In this document: piece after piece, positions 10,321-21,291 of the stretch
How positions within the stretch are numbered: position 1 is the first letter of the stretch
Layout: each line of letters begins with the position of its first letter
Assembly: GCA_019915015.1 (NCBI GenBank)
Contig: JAHBBC010000009.1
Span: forward strand, 1,488,001-1,552,000
Length of the DNA stretch: 64,000 nucleotides
Source: Auriscalpium vulgare
Lineage: Eukaryota > Basidiomycota > Agaricomycetes > Russulales > Auriscalpiaceae
Direction: 5' to 3'
Program-made: the position numbers and the translations under genes
The notes under the pieces: model-generated
What the model was told of the DNA's origin: nothing
What the model saw: the letters and a program-made list of their open reading frames with translations, nothing else
Databases searched by the model: none

Positions 10321-12127
10321 AATCTCTGCCCCCCGGACGCAGGGAATTCCCTGCGCCTGCGGACCAGAGATTGAGCACGGGAGGTGGGTGCCGGGCATCG
10401 GGGCGACGGTGCGCGGGTCGGCGTGGCGGGAGCGCAGGCGCCGTGGGGACGTGGCGGGGCGCAGGGCAGCGTGCGCGGGTCGGCGTCGGCGTGGCGGGGC
10501 GCTGGGCAGCGTGCGCGGGTCGGCGTCGACGTGCGCGGGTCGGCATCGACGTGCGCGGGTCGGCATCGTCGTGTGCGGGTCGGCGTCGACGTGCGCGGGT
10601 CGGCGTCGACGTGGCGGGGCGCTGGGCAGCGTGCGCGGGTCGGCGTTGACGTGGCGGGGCGCTGGGCAGCGTGCGCGGGTCGGCGTCGACGTGCGCGGGT
10701 CGGCGTCGACGTGGCGGGGCGCAGGGCAGCGTGCGCGGGTTGGCGTCGACGTGGCGAGGCGCAGGGCAGCGTGCGCAGGTCGGCGTCGGCGTGGCGGGGC
10801 GCTGGGCAGCGTGCGCGGGTCGACGTCGGCGTGGCGGGTCGGCGGGGGCGTGCAGGGGTCGTGGGCGGCGGGGCGGGGGCGGGGGTGCAGTGGCGGGCGG
10901 CGGGGGGACGGGAGACGACGGGCGCACTCACCTGCGCTCCTCCCCATCTTTCTGCCTCTCCTTCTCCACCTTCTGCACCCTCTACTCCCCTCTCCACGCC
11001 TCGGGGACGCGCGGCGGGGCACGGTGACGTGGCGCGACAGCGCGGCACGTCGTCGTCTTCGTGTTGCGTGCCCGAGCGCAGTGACGTGGCAGCGCGTACT
11101 GCCACGTCGCGCTCGTGGTCTAGGGTCTTGAGGAGTTGGCGGGGGAGGGACGGCGGCGAGGGAGGGACGGCGGCGCGGGAGGGACGGCTGCGGGGGAGGG
11201 TGGTGAGAGCGTGAGAGGCTCAGCCACAAGCGCGAACCAACAGTGTTGGTTCGCGCTTGTGGCTGAGCGACGTCACGCGTGACGCACAGCTTGTGCGCCC
11301 ACGCGTGACCCGCGCCTTTCCTTCTCTTCTTCACCCTCCCGCGCACTCGCCCTCCCCTCCCGTCCCGTCCTCCGCCCCCGCTCCTGCCCCCGCCCACCAC
11401 TCCCGCGCCCTCCCCTCCCCTCCGTCTCCGCCACACCGCCCTCAACACAGCGGACGTTACGTGGCAGCGCTTGCGCGCTGCCACGTCACAGCGCTTGCGC
11501 ACGCAACACCACGCAACACAACGACGTGCCGCGCAGCCGCGCCACGTCACCGCGCCGCGCCGTGCGCGCTCGAGGGGTGGGGAGGGAAGCAGCGGGTGCA
11601 GGAGGAGGGGGAGGAAGGGGAGGAGTCGAGCCCAAGGGGCTCGACGCAGGTGAGTGTTTGCCCTCGTCCCCCAGCCCCCGCCCACGTCTCCCGTCGCCGC
11701 CCGCCGTCTCCCCCGGCCCGCCCACCTCTCCCCCGGCCCGCCCCCGTCTCCCCCGCCTGGCCCGCCCGCGCTCAACGTCGCCGGCGCTCGACGCCGCCCC
11801 GCCACGCTCGACGCAGCCCGCCTGCGCTCGACGCTGCGTGGCGCAGGCGCTCGCTGCACGCCGGCGCTTGACGCAGCTCGCCTGCGCTCGCCGCCGCCCC
11901 CGCTCGCCGCCGCCCCGCTCGACGCCCACCGCCTCCGCACGCCGTCCCTCGACCCGCGCTCAACACCCACGGCCCCCGCACGACATCCCCCCACGCCGCG
12001 CCCGCCGTGTACGCCCCACGCCCCCCGTCGACGCCCCGCACACTGTCCGCCTCACCGGTACACCGTCCCACCCACAATCTCTCAACCACGCACGCGAGGA
12101 ATTCCTCGCGCTGGCGGGTGAGAGATT
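10321..12127. repeat. 1.8 kb GC-rich imperfect palindrome with perfect 51 bp core
   Basis: The centre is a perfect palindrome: 25-base arms 11218-11242 and 11244-11268 around G11243. Outside it the left arm (10983-11110) and right arm (11455-11590) match in reverse complement through CTGCCACGTCAC, CACGCAACAC, GACGTGCCGCGC and CGCCACGTCAC, followed in both by CAGGTGAGT. Each outer end is a 52-base hairpin: 10321-10372 (inner CGCAGGGAATTCCCTGCG) and 12076-12127 (inner CGCGAGGAATTCCTCGCG). The left arm also holds a tandem array of CGTGCGCGGGTCGGCGTCGA-like units (about 10400-10850). Long open frames on both strands here are composition artefacts. Confidence 0.65.
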
Positions 12128-12145
12128 TATTGGTGGCTGGGTACG

Positions 12146-12827
12146 CGTGGCGACTCCTCAAGACGCCGGGCTGCCAGACTGACGAGGCAGCTGGCGCTGC
12201 CACGTCACGGCACTCGGACGCGCAAGAGGAACACCACGACGCCGTGCTGCGCTTCTGCGCAACGCTTCCGTGCCCAGCAGCGCACGCCTGGAGGCTGGAG
12301 AGGGTGGAGGAGGGGGTGCAGAGGGAGGAAGGAGGAGGAGGGGGAGGATGTTGGGGACAACGAGCCCCTCGGGCTCGTCGCCAGGTGAGTCCCCACCACC
12401 CTTGCTTGCCGTCGCCGCACTCGACGCTCCCGCCGCCACGCTCCCGCCGCCTCGCTCTCGCCACGCTCGACGCCGCCACGCCACGCTCCCGCCACGCTCG
12501 ACGCCGCCCCGCTCGACGCCGCCCCGCTCGACGCCGCCTCGCTCTCGCCACGCCCACCCCATGCCGTCCCCCGCCACCCCCCGCACGCTGTCCCTTGCCC
12601 CGCGCACGCCGTCTACCGCCCGCCACGTCACCCACAGCCAGGGCACGCTGTTTCCCACGCGCGCACGTCGTTCACGGCCTGCCACATCACCAGCGCACGA
12701 TGCCCCCGCCATGCCCGCCACGCCCACCACACCACGCCGCCCACATGGCCACGCTGCCCTCCCACGCCATCCAAAATATCTTGACCATGCACGCGAGGAG
12801 TTCCTCGCGCTTGCTGGCAAGATATTT
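12146..12827 (+). repeat. Third copy of the hairpin-ended GC-rich unit
   Basis: Same order as the right arm of the palindrome and in the same direction: CTGCCACGTCAC (~12198), a purine-rich stretch, CGAGCCCCTCGGGCTCG, CCAGGTGAGT (~12380), CTCGACGCCGC repeats, and a terminal hairpin 12774-12827. That hairpin has outer stem AAATATCTTG/CAAGATATTT and inner CGCGAGGAGTTCCTCGCG (12792-12809). The outer stem differs from the other two copies, yet pairing is kept. Confidence 0.6.
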
Positions 12828-12989
12828 GTTTAGACAGTGGGGGAGGACATGCCTATTGCCCATGCCTGTTGCCCATGTCCTAGCACCCGTTCCCCAGCAT
12901 GCACGCTGGTCATGTCCCACCCCTTGTAAAGTAAGAAACCTGGGAGAGAGGACAGGAGAGAAGGGGGGAAGAGAGCACCCCAGTGGCAG

Positions 12990-13145
12990 GTCCCCGAGGC
13001 AGGACAGAGGTACGCCTCAGCCTGGCTGCGGGGGAGGCGCTACTACGCCGCCCTGCCACAAAGATCCTCCGTGCCAACAGGTCCCCGAGGCAGGACAGAG
13101 GTACTCCTCAGCCTGGCTACGGGGGCGGCACTACGATGCCTCCTG
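12990..13145 (+). repeat. Two direct repeats of about 60 bp
   Basis: GGTCCCCGAGGCAGGACAG through CTCAGCCTGGCT..GGGGG occurs at about 12990 and again at about 13079, 89 bases apart with few differences. It lies in the upstream region of the gene that starts at 13308. Confidence 0.6.
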
Positions 13146-13307
13146 CTGGTGGGGGAAGGGTGAGGGAAAAGAGGCGACGCAACACACAAGCAAAACGAAC
13201 GCGGCACAAACACATACAAACAATTGCCTATTTAGGACATACGTACAAATTTTACATTGACGTCGACACATCTGTCTTCGTCTCTCATCGTCTCTCATCC
13301 CTTCCAT

Positions 13308-15480
13308 ATGGACCTTACAGGTTACTCGCCATCACCTTCTGCAAGCCCAAGGCCTGCTGATCGCACTGAGGATTTGTCTCCTGAGCGCACAGAGGTGTCC
13401 TTACCTCCTGAGCGCACGGAGGTATCTGCACCTCCTGTGCGCACAGAGCAATCACCTCATGAGAGTCCTGTACCTGAGCCATCTCCTCCTGAGAGTCCTG
13501 CACCTCATGTGAGTGGGAGAACACGTTCAGCCAAACGCAAGGCTACAAATGTGTGTTGCCCTATTATCCATGGTAAGATAGGACTGAACCAGTCCACAGG
13601 AAGTCGTTGTGCCTGCAGCACCTGCCAAGAACACAGCACCTGCTGCTGGTAAAAAATCACGTGGAAAGGGGCCAAACACAACAAAGGTATTTGCACCATT
13701 CTCCTTGTAAATGGCTTATGCTCAACAGGAAAATAGGACGTTGTCATGGCTGATGGCACAGCTCCTGCACCCGCCACCAAGAGAACGAGAACGCGCCAAA
13801 CGGCGAAGAAGACCACAGGCGCCTATGCACCTCGCAGGAGCATGGGCGATAAAAAGGATGAAGCTGATTTACAGGAGGAAAACAAAGTATGTCCCCCCAT
13901 ATTCCTTGATAAGATTCATGCTCAACAGGAACATAGGATGTGATCATGACTGATGTTGCCATACCTGCAACCAGTGATGAACACCATGACAAGGTCTGTC
14001 TGTACCTATGCCTATTGTAAGTGATCGACACTGAGATGTCTCTGCAGTACTGTTGTCTCTGTGAAAATGGAGGGGAAATGGCCCTCTGTGACCTGTGCCC
14101 TCGTGCCACATGTGACGAGTGTGTTGTGGTCCCCCAGGCCTTGCTCAAAGCAGACAATGGGCCCACATTTGTCTGCCCTTTTTGTCATATCACAAGGAAA
14201 GGTCCCGATGGCAGGACTGTCAGACTGGATGCGTACACAGTAAGCCTACACCCACCCTGCTCATTGCTGGAGTTACATTGCCCACTAAATATTACACAGG
14301 GGTTTGTGAACTTGAAGACATCCAAAACCATTGGAAAACCACTGGAGGCACCAGGCCTTGCTACAGGGATGCCCTCCAATAGGGTATACACAGGACCCCT
14401 GCTGCTCCTAGGCCTGCGCTCAAGCCAGGTTGAAGCCAGCGGTCCACCCTTGCAAGCTGTGCGGCAGGATCTGCTAGGATTTTATCAGGAGAATCCTAAG
14501 GACTTGGTCTGCAAGGAGATTGAGTTCAACATCAACAAAGGGGACTCTCTGAAGAAGCACAAGGCTGAGCTGGATAAGCTCATTGATACTCTAGAGTTGT
14601 ATGTGTCTTTCTCTTTTCATTCTATAGTGAAAGCACATTTACTGACAGCCCAATAGGATGGGAAAGTCCTTCCAGGGAGCTGTTGTTGCCATCAGCACTC
14701 ATTCTGAGAAGACTCGCGGTGACTTGCTTGTTGAAGAACATGGGGCTGTAACTGTCCCAGAGGTATGCCTTCTTATTGTGACATTTATTTGTTCTCATGA
14801 CATGGTTCTCAGTTCTTTGAGCATATTGTTGGGGATCGCCTCATGAAATATTTGGCCAAGATCCCCAAAGTCAAGTGGTTCCTCCTCTCATGTGGGATGG
14901 TTGTCAACTTTCCCCCTGCTCTCAAGTCTCTCAAGTCTACAATCCTCAAGTGAGCACTCCAACCTTTGTTATCAAGCTTTTCATTCACCAAGTGCCATCC
15001 TATAGCAATCGCAAAAGCATTCATGACCTCTATGCCTTTGACGCCCCTTCTCTCAATCTCCACACCACAATGACTTTCGTAATAGAGTATACAAGGAAGA
15101 TTTTCGTCAACCTCAATGGGGAGGAGAAGGTCATGGGACACATTCTAGATGTGGCCAGCAGCCTTGCGCGCACTACTGGGATCTACCACCTGACTCCTAG
15201 GGACGAGGAGACGGAGGTGACGCGCATGGTCTGGTCTAGCCCCAAGATCCAGCCCTTTGGAGAACAACTGCCTGGCCTGTGCAAAAACCCTGATTGCCTT
15301 GCAGTCAGGCCTTGGCACTTCGAAGGTGAAGCCAGAGGGAAGGTTTTGATGGTCAAATTCAAGTGCAGGGGCTGTGGTCATCTGTTGGAAGTGGCAAATC
15401 TTGTGAAGGGAAGAGTGCTTAAAGGTGCTCCAGAGGGGAACTGGATAGCATACAAGGAGTCTGACAAGAAGTCTGAGTAG
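13308..15480 (+). CDS. PHD-type zinc finger / CHAT-like (caspase-fold) protein
   Basis: Start ATG 13308 (MDLTGYSPSPS); stop 15480; about eight exons. Order: a Pro/Ser/Glu-rich N-terminus with PERTEVS repeats; a basic linker in three short exons (13599-13686, ~13735-13887, ~13938-13994); a zinc finger with Cys pairs (YCCLCENGGEMALCDLC, then CDEC, then CPFC; ~14048-14190) like a PHD finger with Cys in place of the usual His. Then comes a caspase/CHAT-like core: STHSEKTRGDL (candidate catalytic His, ~14695) and FLLSCGMVV (candidate Cys, ~14885), a helical region (AFDAPSLNLHTT), and C-terminal Cys pairs CKNPDC and CRGCG. Agaricomycetes have large families with this order. The protease role is inferred from the His and Cys positions only. 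The splice just before AFDAPS is the least certain. Confidence 0.5.
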
Positions 15481-15596
15481 ATATTTTGTGCCCAAAATGA
15501 GTCTCCAGAATTTTGATCTTGAACTTGAACTTGAAGTACAACTGAAGGCCCAAAGAAATCTGATCCTCAAAGGCAGTGTGGGAACTGGTCATGTGC

Positions 15597-15643
15597 TCAG
15601 CCACAGGCGCGAACCAACAGTGTGGGCTCGCGCCTGTGGCTGA
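15597..15643. repeat. Second copy of the GCGCGAACCAACA palindrome
   Basis: TCAGCCACAGGCGCGAA and its complement form 23-base arms, 21 pairing, around 15620. It matches the 11218-11268 core in layout, but the stem carries AGGCGCG/CGCGCCT where the other has AAGCGCG/CGCGCTT, so that pair changed on both sides. It lies 117 bases after the PHD-CHAT stop, so this palindrome brackets that gene on both sides. Confidence 0.65.
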
Positions 15644-15896
15644 AATTCACACGATAGGTGTGCTTTCCGCTTTCCCTCTGCCTGGACGTGAAACATGCTC
15701 AAGCTTTTCCTGCACTGTCCCAACGATGAAGTGCTTGGTTCTGTCAACCTTTTGAGTCAGATAAGAACCATGACCTCAATATTCAAGAGAGATTTGTAAA
15801 GCAGAGCCAGGGAGCGGGCCTATCCCAATCTGCATTCTGCATGGCACTTTCTGTATAAATAGGGCTGTAATTCTGTCTCTTTGCTTCTTGTCTGCA

Positions 15897-17219
15897 ATGC
15901 AGTCCCCCCGCCTTTCAAGGGATGTCCTTATCGCCATTGCATCCACCTGCTCAGAGGTCTATCAGCGGGATCACCCCGGCCTATCTCGCCAATATCTAGG
16001 GCCTGTGCGCCTCTCATGCTCTCTCTTTTGGAGATATGCGGAATTGCCACCTGCCGCTATCGGAGGGGATTGGGGACCTTCCCTTGCCCATCTCTTCTCC
16101 ACTGTGAGCTTTAATGCTCTCACGTCAACCTTGCTGAAGGCTTACCTCACGATGGATAACAGATCGTTGAATATCACTCTGTCATGTCTCGTCAATATCA
16201 TGTCAGGGAAGGCCAGCAGCTTTCAGAGAGGCAGCGGCATGCAGCTTACGCTGCTCGACGCTTTTGCAATATCCAAACCCTGCATATCAGGCTCCTCGGA
16301 CCGGAGGAGGGCTGGTTGTTTGCCGACCATCAGGCAATCTGGCTGGCATCAATGAACAACACTATCGCGTACAAGGCAATCTCTGTGATGGCCGGCCTCA
16401 CAGATCTGTGGATCACCTGCTCTCTCCCCGAGGTACCCCCATTGGCCATCTGGACGAGCATCGCAAGTTGGTGGAGCTCCGTGCAAGGGCAAGGTGGAGG
16501 GGTGCAGTCGCTGCATATGCAGTACACCATATGCTCTCCAACTGTGAGTCAATGTTCTCCGTCCACGCACAGGCCTAATGTTTTCCCTAGAACGGAACGG
16601 CACTGATATGGAACCATGACATATGGCCGGAGTTCATCGCACGCCTGGGGCCCTTACGCACGCTGGATCTTCGGGCAAAAGGGATCATTTTCCCGAATCC
16701 CTTTGACACCGCCGATCCCTCTGATGAGACGTTTGTCACGGAGGTGGATCTCAATCCCCTCTATCAAGTTCGCCAACCTGGGCAAGCTCTGGCTGGGGAG
16801 ACATGGCAGACGTATTGTGAGCACTCCCTGGTGATCCACAGTGCTCAGAACCTGCCAAGCCTAGCCCTGGTGCGCTTGGATTATGGGTACAATGAGTGGT
16901 TCTCAGGGGGGAAGCGGTACGGGCAGGACTGGGATCAAGAGTTTGAGCTCGTCAAGTGGACGAGGGCCAGATCTGGGCCAGATCCGGGTTGGCTCCGGGA
17001 CGCAGTTCAACCGGACGACATGCAATATGAGCAGGGGCAAGTGACATCCTGGCTCATCTCACCTGACGCGCCATCTGATTGATCTCTTGTCTCAGATCTC
17101 TTGATTATTGGAGAAACCGTGAGGCAGCCGTCCCGCTCCTCCTCAACGTCGCTGCCTGGCTTGAAGGGGAGCCACCTGAGATGTGGATGGGCTGGCTACA
17201 GCCACAATGGCAGTTCTAG
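15897..17219 (+). CDS. F-box-like / leucine-rich hypothetical protein
   Basis: Starts at ATG 15897 with MQSPRLSRDVLIAIAS, which resembles the LPRDVLxxI opening of fungal F-box proteins. Later exons (about 16150-16545, 16592-17035, 17095-17219) carry leucine-rich segments such as GLTDLWITCSLPEVPPLAIW and LGPLRTLDLRAKGI, then a tail ending WMGWLQPQWQF. Intron signals include GTGAGTCAAT near 16546 with CCTAG near 16591; the last intron's donor is unclear. If it is an F-box protein it would recruit substrates to an SCF ubiquitin ligase; that role is inferred from weak similarity. Confidence 0.4.
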
Positions 17220-17670
17220 GATTAACTTTGTACACAAGAGACGCCTGTCGTAGGGAGAAAGTCGTATCTTTATAGTGGCTGTGATATCCTCATGGGTGTG
17301 CGCCCTTGACAAAGAGGAAGCGAGCATAGGCAAGAGGCCTTCAGCTTTCAGCCGTCAGTGGTATGGCAGTCATAAGGGTGTTGTATGCGTCTTACAGATA
17401 GACGGAGGATGTAATATGAGGAAGCCATGTTGAACACAGCAATGTAGAAAGACGAACAGTGATTGCTACGTGGAGGATATGTCAGACAACCGGCTCAGCA
17501 GTTCTGAGATGTACAGAAAGGTGCATATGTAGTGTGCTTGGGAAGGCTAGAGAGGTGGAAAATGAAAAGCAGGGATGGGCAAGAATTTTGGCCTGGACGG
17601 AACATCAGGAGGGCAGAAAGCCAGGCATGATATACACCTGAGGCGTATAGCAGAACAGGAGCATCTACAC
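17220..17670. other. Intergenic, nothing recognised
   Basis: Contains only short open frames without introns or motifs. The 3' end of the F-box-like gene transcript presumably lies here. Confidence 0.3.
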
Positions 17671-20600
17671 GGATACTAAATCTGCCGCTAAATCTTACTA
17701 AATCTTGGGGCCCTAAGTTCTTAGCCTGCCTTTAGTGAGGTCCTTAGTGCCCACAGATTTAAGAGCGACTGTGATGCAAGATATGACACGGATAAATACT
17801 ACAGCAGTGTAAAAATCAGACAGACGGTGAGCGTGAGAGCTATCAGAGCCCAGGTCAAATTTGGACAGAGCGTGAAAGGCAGGGTAATATTTGACAGCAT
17901 GGAGCGGTGCAGTATTCTCCAGTTTCTACTCACAGCTATCTCCTGGCCCTACGGGTGCGTGAAAATTTACACAGGTCAAAAGAGCTGTGATTTTACATGC
18001 CGCTACTCTACTACTAACATCACTTCCGCCTCTGGCGCCCCTTCGCATCCCCCCTGGCTATTCGAGCCTTCCGAACCTCTTTGAGAAGCTTGGTAAACTT
18101 CCCTGACAGACCAGCATACTTGGCTTCAAACGCATCTAGGTCCCCGTAACACTTGTCGGCGAATTCATGGTAGACATGCTTGATGTTGGAGAGCTTGGCA
18201 GCCTCCTGGGCGTATGATGCCCTTTCAAAGGTGTCTTCCCACCTGTGCAAAGGGACAACAAGACCCTTGGCGCTGTCACCCACCTCCCAATAGCGTATGA
18301 CATCGTCCAGTGTGTGTACAGTTGGAATGCGCGGAGGCCGAAGGGGTGTCTCAAGGGGAGGGGTGTCCTCTATGCCCTCCGCAAACAGGTCCTCATTGTC
18401 CTCGTAGGCAACAGACATGCGCAGGGGAGATGCTGCATGCATAGCAGGCCTGTCGTTGGCCTGCATGACGGAGAGCAATGATGGCAGGGGAGCTTTACGC
18501 CACAGTGGATCAGTGTGCGTTCACCTTGTGAGGACTGGGCAGTTGCTTACCTGTAGCTGAATGAGAGCAGCACGTCAATGTGCGGTCTGATTGAGGGGTG
18601 GAGCATGCCAGGGTGCGATCTGAACGTGGCGTGGAAATGATCTCCTCCATGCGACTCGCCATTCTGGCCGTCCACTCGCCCATCTGACTGCTAAGCACGC
18701 TGGCCAGTCTGTCAAACTCATGCTGAGTGACAATGCTCGGAGAGGAGGATCCTCCCATGAAGCTCTCATGACGATCCTTGTTGCGGCTCTTGAGCATGAT
18801 GTCCGAGAAGCCCTCCTCATAAGCGCTCAACTCATCCAGCAAGTAGCGCATGACAGTCCCAACCTGCATTGCCTTCAGAACAGGAACTCCAGAGCAAAAA
18901 GAGTAAAGAGGTCATCTACATCGTCACCTGCAGACCAGCCACCCCACCACTTGATCGCCTTCATGCTCCACTTGTGTTCCGCAAACATGAAGCGGTACTG
19001 CGCCCCGCCTCGTCGAAAGCAATGCGTCGTGAATTTGCCGGAACGCCTATCCATGACACCGGATGCGTCCGTGAGTCTGTCGAGGATGTTCTCTATCCCC
19101 GTGCGCGACATGGGCTCCCCGAACTTGAGCAGGTCTGTGGACGCCAGAGTAGGGAAGACGTAGTCCTCAGGTTGCAATCGCCTCTGCATCTTCTCCTGGA
19201 GGTGAGCAACCCATGCACGCATGTGAGGGTACACGTTGATCTCCGGTTCGTCCGGCTGCTCAGGCACGCGCATTTCATGGCCTGCAGAGGTACGGTGATC
19301 AGCGCAAGGCAGGGGCCCCAGGGCAATTATGAAGCACTTGCCTGCGGCGGGGTCCTTGTTCGTCTTTCTGAACACCAGGTTGAAGGAGATGTACGGTTCC
19401 AAGCTCCCGTCGCCATGGAAACATACGTTCTTCCACTGCAGAGTGACCATCTCCTCGTTTCTGGTCAGGTGTGATCATCAGTGTCCGTTGCAATGCCAAG
19501 ATTCCCAGCAAGCACACACCTCGTCCACAGGTTGAACGCTGCTGTCGCAAAAGCCTTGAAGTACAGACGCCGGGTGAGAGACATGGTGCGCGCAGCCTCC
19601 TCCCCATCCAGGTATGCCATGATGACCTTCATGTCCTTGGGGAGCATAGGCAACGCGTGCGTGACCGTGGCATTGCGCTGCGAGCGGTGCTTGAGGGACT
19701 CAAAGTAAGTGATAAACTCCGGGTCGAACACGGGGTTGCCCTCCCATTTCTGAGTGGTCGGGTTGAACTTCCACATGTCTCCTTGGCACCCGAGCACCCT
19801 ATCAGAGCGTGAGCCTGTGAATGGCGCCAGCCCCAACGTCAAGTCAACGCACCTTATGAAGTAATCCTTGAACGCGGCTCGGAGACCCTCAGCGGTGGAG
19901 AACCCGCACTCCTGCTCCTCACACTTGTAGGCCGTGTAGAGCTTGAGGGCCATAGGCGTCGCGGCGGAGATCGTGTCGAACGCCTCCCGCAGATCCGCAT
20001 ACCGCACCTCCGTGCCCTCCGAAGAGTCCTCCGCCGTGTCATCCGAGCTTGCCTGAGCCACCATCCCCACCATCCAAGCCTTGCCAGCCTTGATGTAGCC
20101 GGCGTACGCCTTGGCCGTGCGCTTGGAGCGGTACCACTCCTCCGTGGTTATGCGGACACGGTCCAGGAGGGTCTCCGGCGAGAGCGCATCGGAGGAGGCT
20201 GCAGCAGGCTGGGCAGCGGCGGGCCCTGCGGCAGTGGTGGCAGCGGGAGGGGCCGCGGCGGCGAGACGCCTTGCTACGCCTGTCCCTCTGCTGGCAGCAC
20301 CACCTGCCTGCTTCTTCCTCCCACCGCGAGTGGAGGCGGTCGACTTGGATTTACCGCCACGAGGCATGGTGATTGTGTGGGAGGGCAAGTGTGAGGCAAG
20401 TGCAACGGAGGGGCAGAGTGAAATGACGAGCAAGGATCGCGAAGGTTGACTTTGGAAAAGATCAGAGCTCAGAGACCCCAGTTGTGCCTGAGGGCCGCAG
20501 ATTGCGCACGGGCCAACCGCGCGCCAGGCTGAGTCAGCGCCTGCCTGAGTGCATGGTTTTGACATGGGCAGGGGGGGGGGGGGGGGGAGGCGGACGTGCA

Positions 20601-20930
20601 AAGATTGACGGGGTGGCATGAGGCCAGCGGGCCGTGCAAGAATTGACCTCCCCCGAGAGGAAAGGTTAAATGTTAAATTTATGCGGCCGGGTGCTTGGCG
20701 TCAGGATGCAGGATTTGACAGGTGCACCTGCCTTAGAGCACACTAAGGGCGGATTTAGGCTCGGGCCCTGGGGCTGAGCGTGCGCGTGTAAGATTTTGCT
20801 TGGTGTGGGCGACCGCATGCAGGCCCGGCGGCGGTGCGGCTGGTTCGAACCGGGCGCTTGCGCCGACGAACCACCGCTAAATCACCCAGGCACGATTTTG
20901 GCGTGCGACTTAAATTCGGAGCGACTAAGG
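17670..20930 (-). mobile_element. Crypton-like element around a tyrosine recombinase
   Basis: The recombinase gene 18020-20367 is flanked by non-coding ends that share short motifs: CCGCTAAATC near 17687 and 20874, GAGCGACT near 17764 and 20921, and GGGCCCT near 17718 and 20765. Cryptons have no long terminal repeats, so the edges cannot be fixed by eye. The right edge is placed where the hairpin-tailed repeat begins (~20935). A GGTTCGAACC palindrome lies at ~20851, and a run of about 17 G residues near 20571 lies upstream of the gene. Confidence 0.45.
18020..20367 (-). CDS. Crypton-type tyrosine recombinase
   Basis: Start ATG 20367 (MPRGGKSKSTASTRGG), a basic Ala-rich N-terminus, then an alpha-helical core-binding region. 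Introns restore the catalytic set. Removing 19519-19462 joins NLWT to RNEEMVTLQWKNV (first catalytic Arg). Later come HCFRRGG (HxxR, ~19015), KWWGGWS (the His/Trp position) and, after another intron near 18925-18870, VMRYLLDEL with the candidate nucleophilic Tyr. The C-terminal exon (18478-18020) contains TLDDVIRYWEVG..GLVVPLHRW..KLSNIKHVY, similar to the GCR1_C DNA-binding domain found in fungal Cryptons. No frame break was found, so it may be functional. It would cut and rejoin DNA through a 3'-phosphotyrosine. An earlier in-frame ATG exists, but MPRGG fits family N-termini better. Confidence 0.65.
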
Positions 20931-20934
20931 TTTA

Positions 20935-21291
20935 CTTAGCTAAGAATTACAGAATTAGGCAGATGGGACAACACGACTTGACTTTAGTCCAAGCTTTGGG
21001 ACATATCTCCTAGAGCATTCTTTCTAATGCATGCATTTTGCCTGACTGATGGAGGAAATAAATGATTAGGAGGAATCATAATTAAGAGTACTCGTAATGA
21101 GAACCATGCTAGTGCTATAGTTGAAGTGTGAGGATCCTGCAAGGTGCGGCAGGACCTGCTTAGCTAAGAATTACTGAAAAAGGCAGGGGACGACGCGACT
21201 TGACTGTGGGATCTATTTCCTAAAGCGACTTATAATGTGTTCACATTTTGGCCTGACTTGGTTGAAGAAAGAAACGATTAAGAGTAATCGT
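20935..21291 (+). mobile_element. Hairpin-tailed repeat, copy B (5'-truncated)
   Basis: Near-identical to 4227-4596, starting at ACTTAGCTAAGAATTAC and including both tandem tails: degenerate ATGATTAGGAGGAATCAT (21062-21079) and canonical ACGATTAAGAGTAATCGT (21274-21291). It lacks the upstream CCGGG hairpin and tRNA-like head. Its last base abuts Helitron helicase coding sequence that is open from about 21292. Confidence 0.65.

Noticed and set aside
10380..10860. CRISPR-like array of short repeats
   Set aside because: Units are contiguous minisatellite repeats without unique spacers, in a eukaryotic genome.
10191..12833. Very long open frames on both strands across the GC-rich block
   Set aside because: They are Ala/Arg/Pro-only, occur in many frames at once, and follow from the repeated CGACGC composition; the palindrome arms explain them.
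20571..20587. Run of about 17 G residues as a regulatory element
   Set aside because: Probably a homopolymer or sequencing artefact upstream of the Crypton gene; nothing supports a function.
17670..20930. Terminal inverted repeats around the recombinase gene
   Set aside because: Only short shared motifs (CCGCTAAATC, GAGCGACT) were seen, in direct rather than inverted order, as expected for a Crypton.
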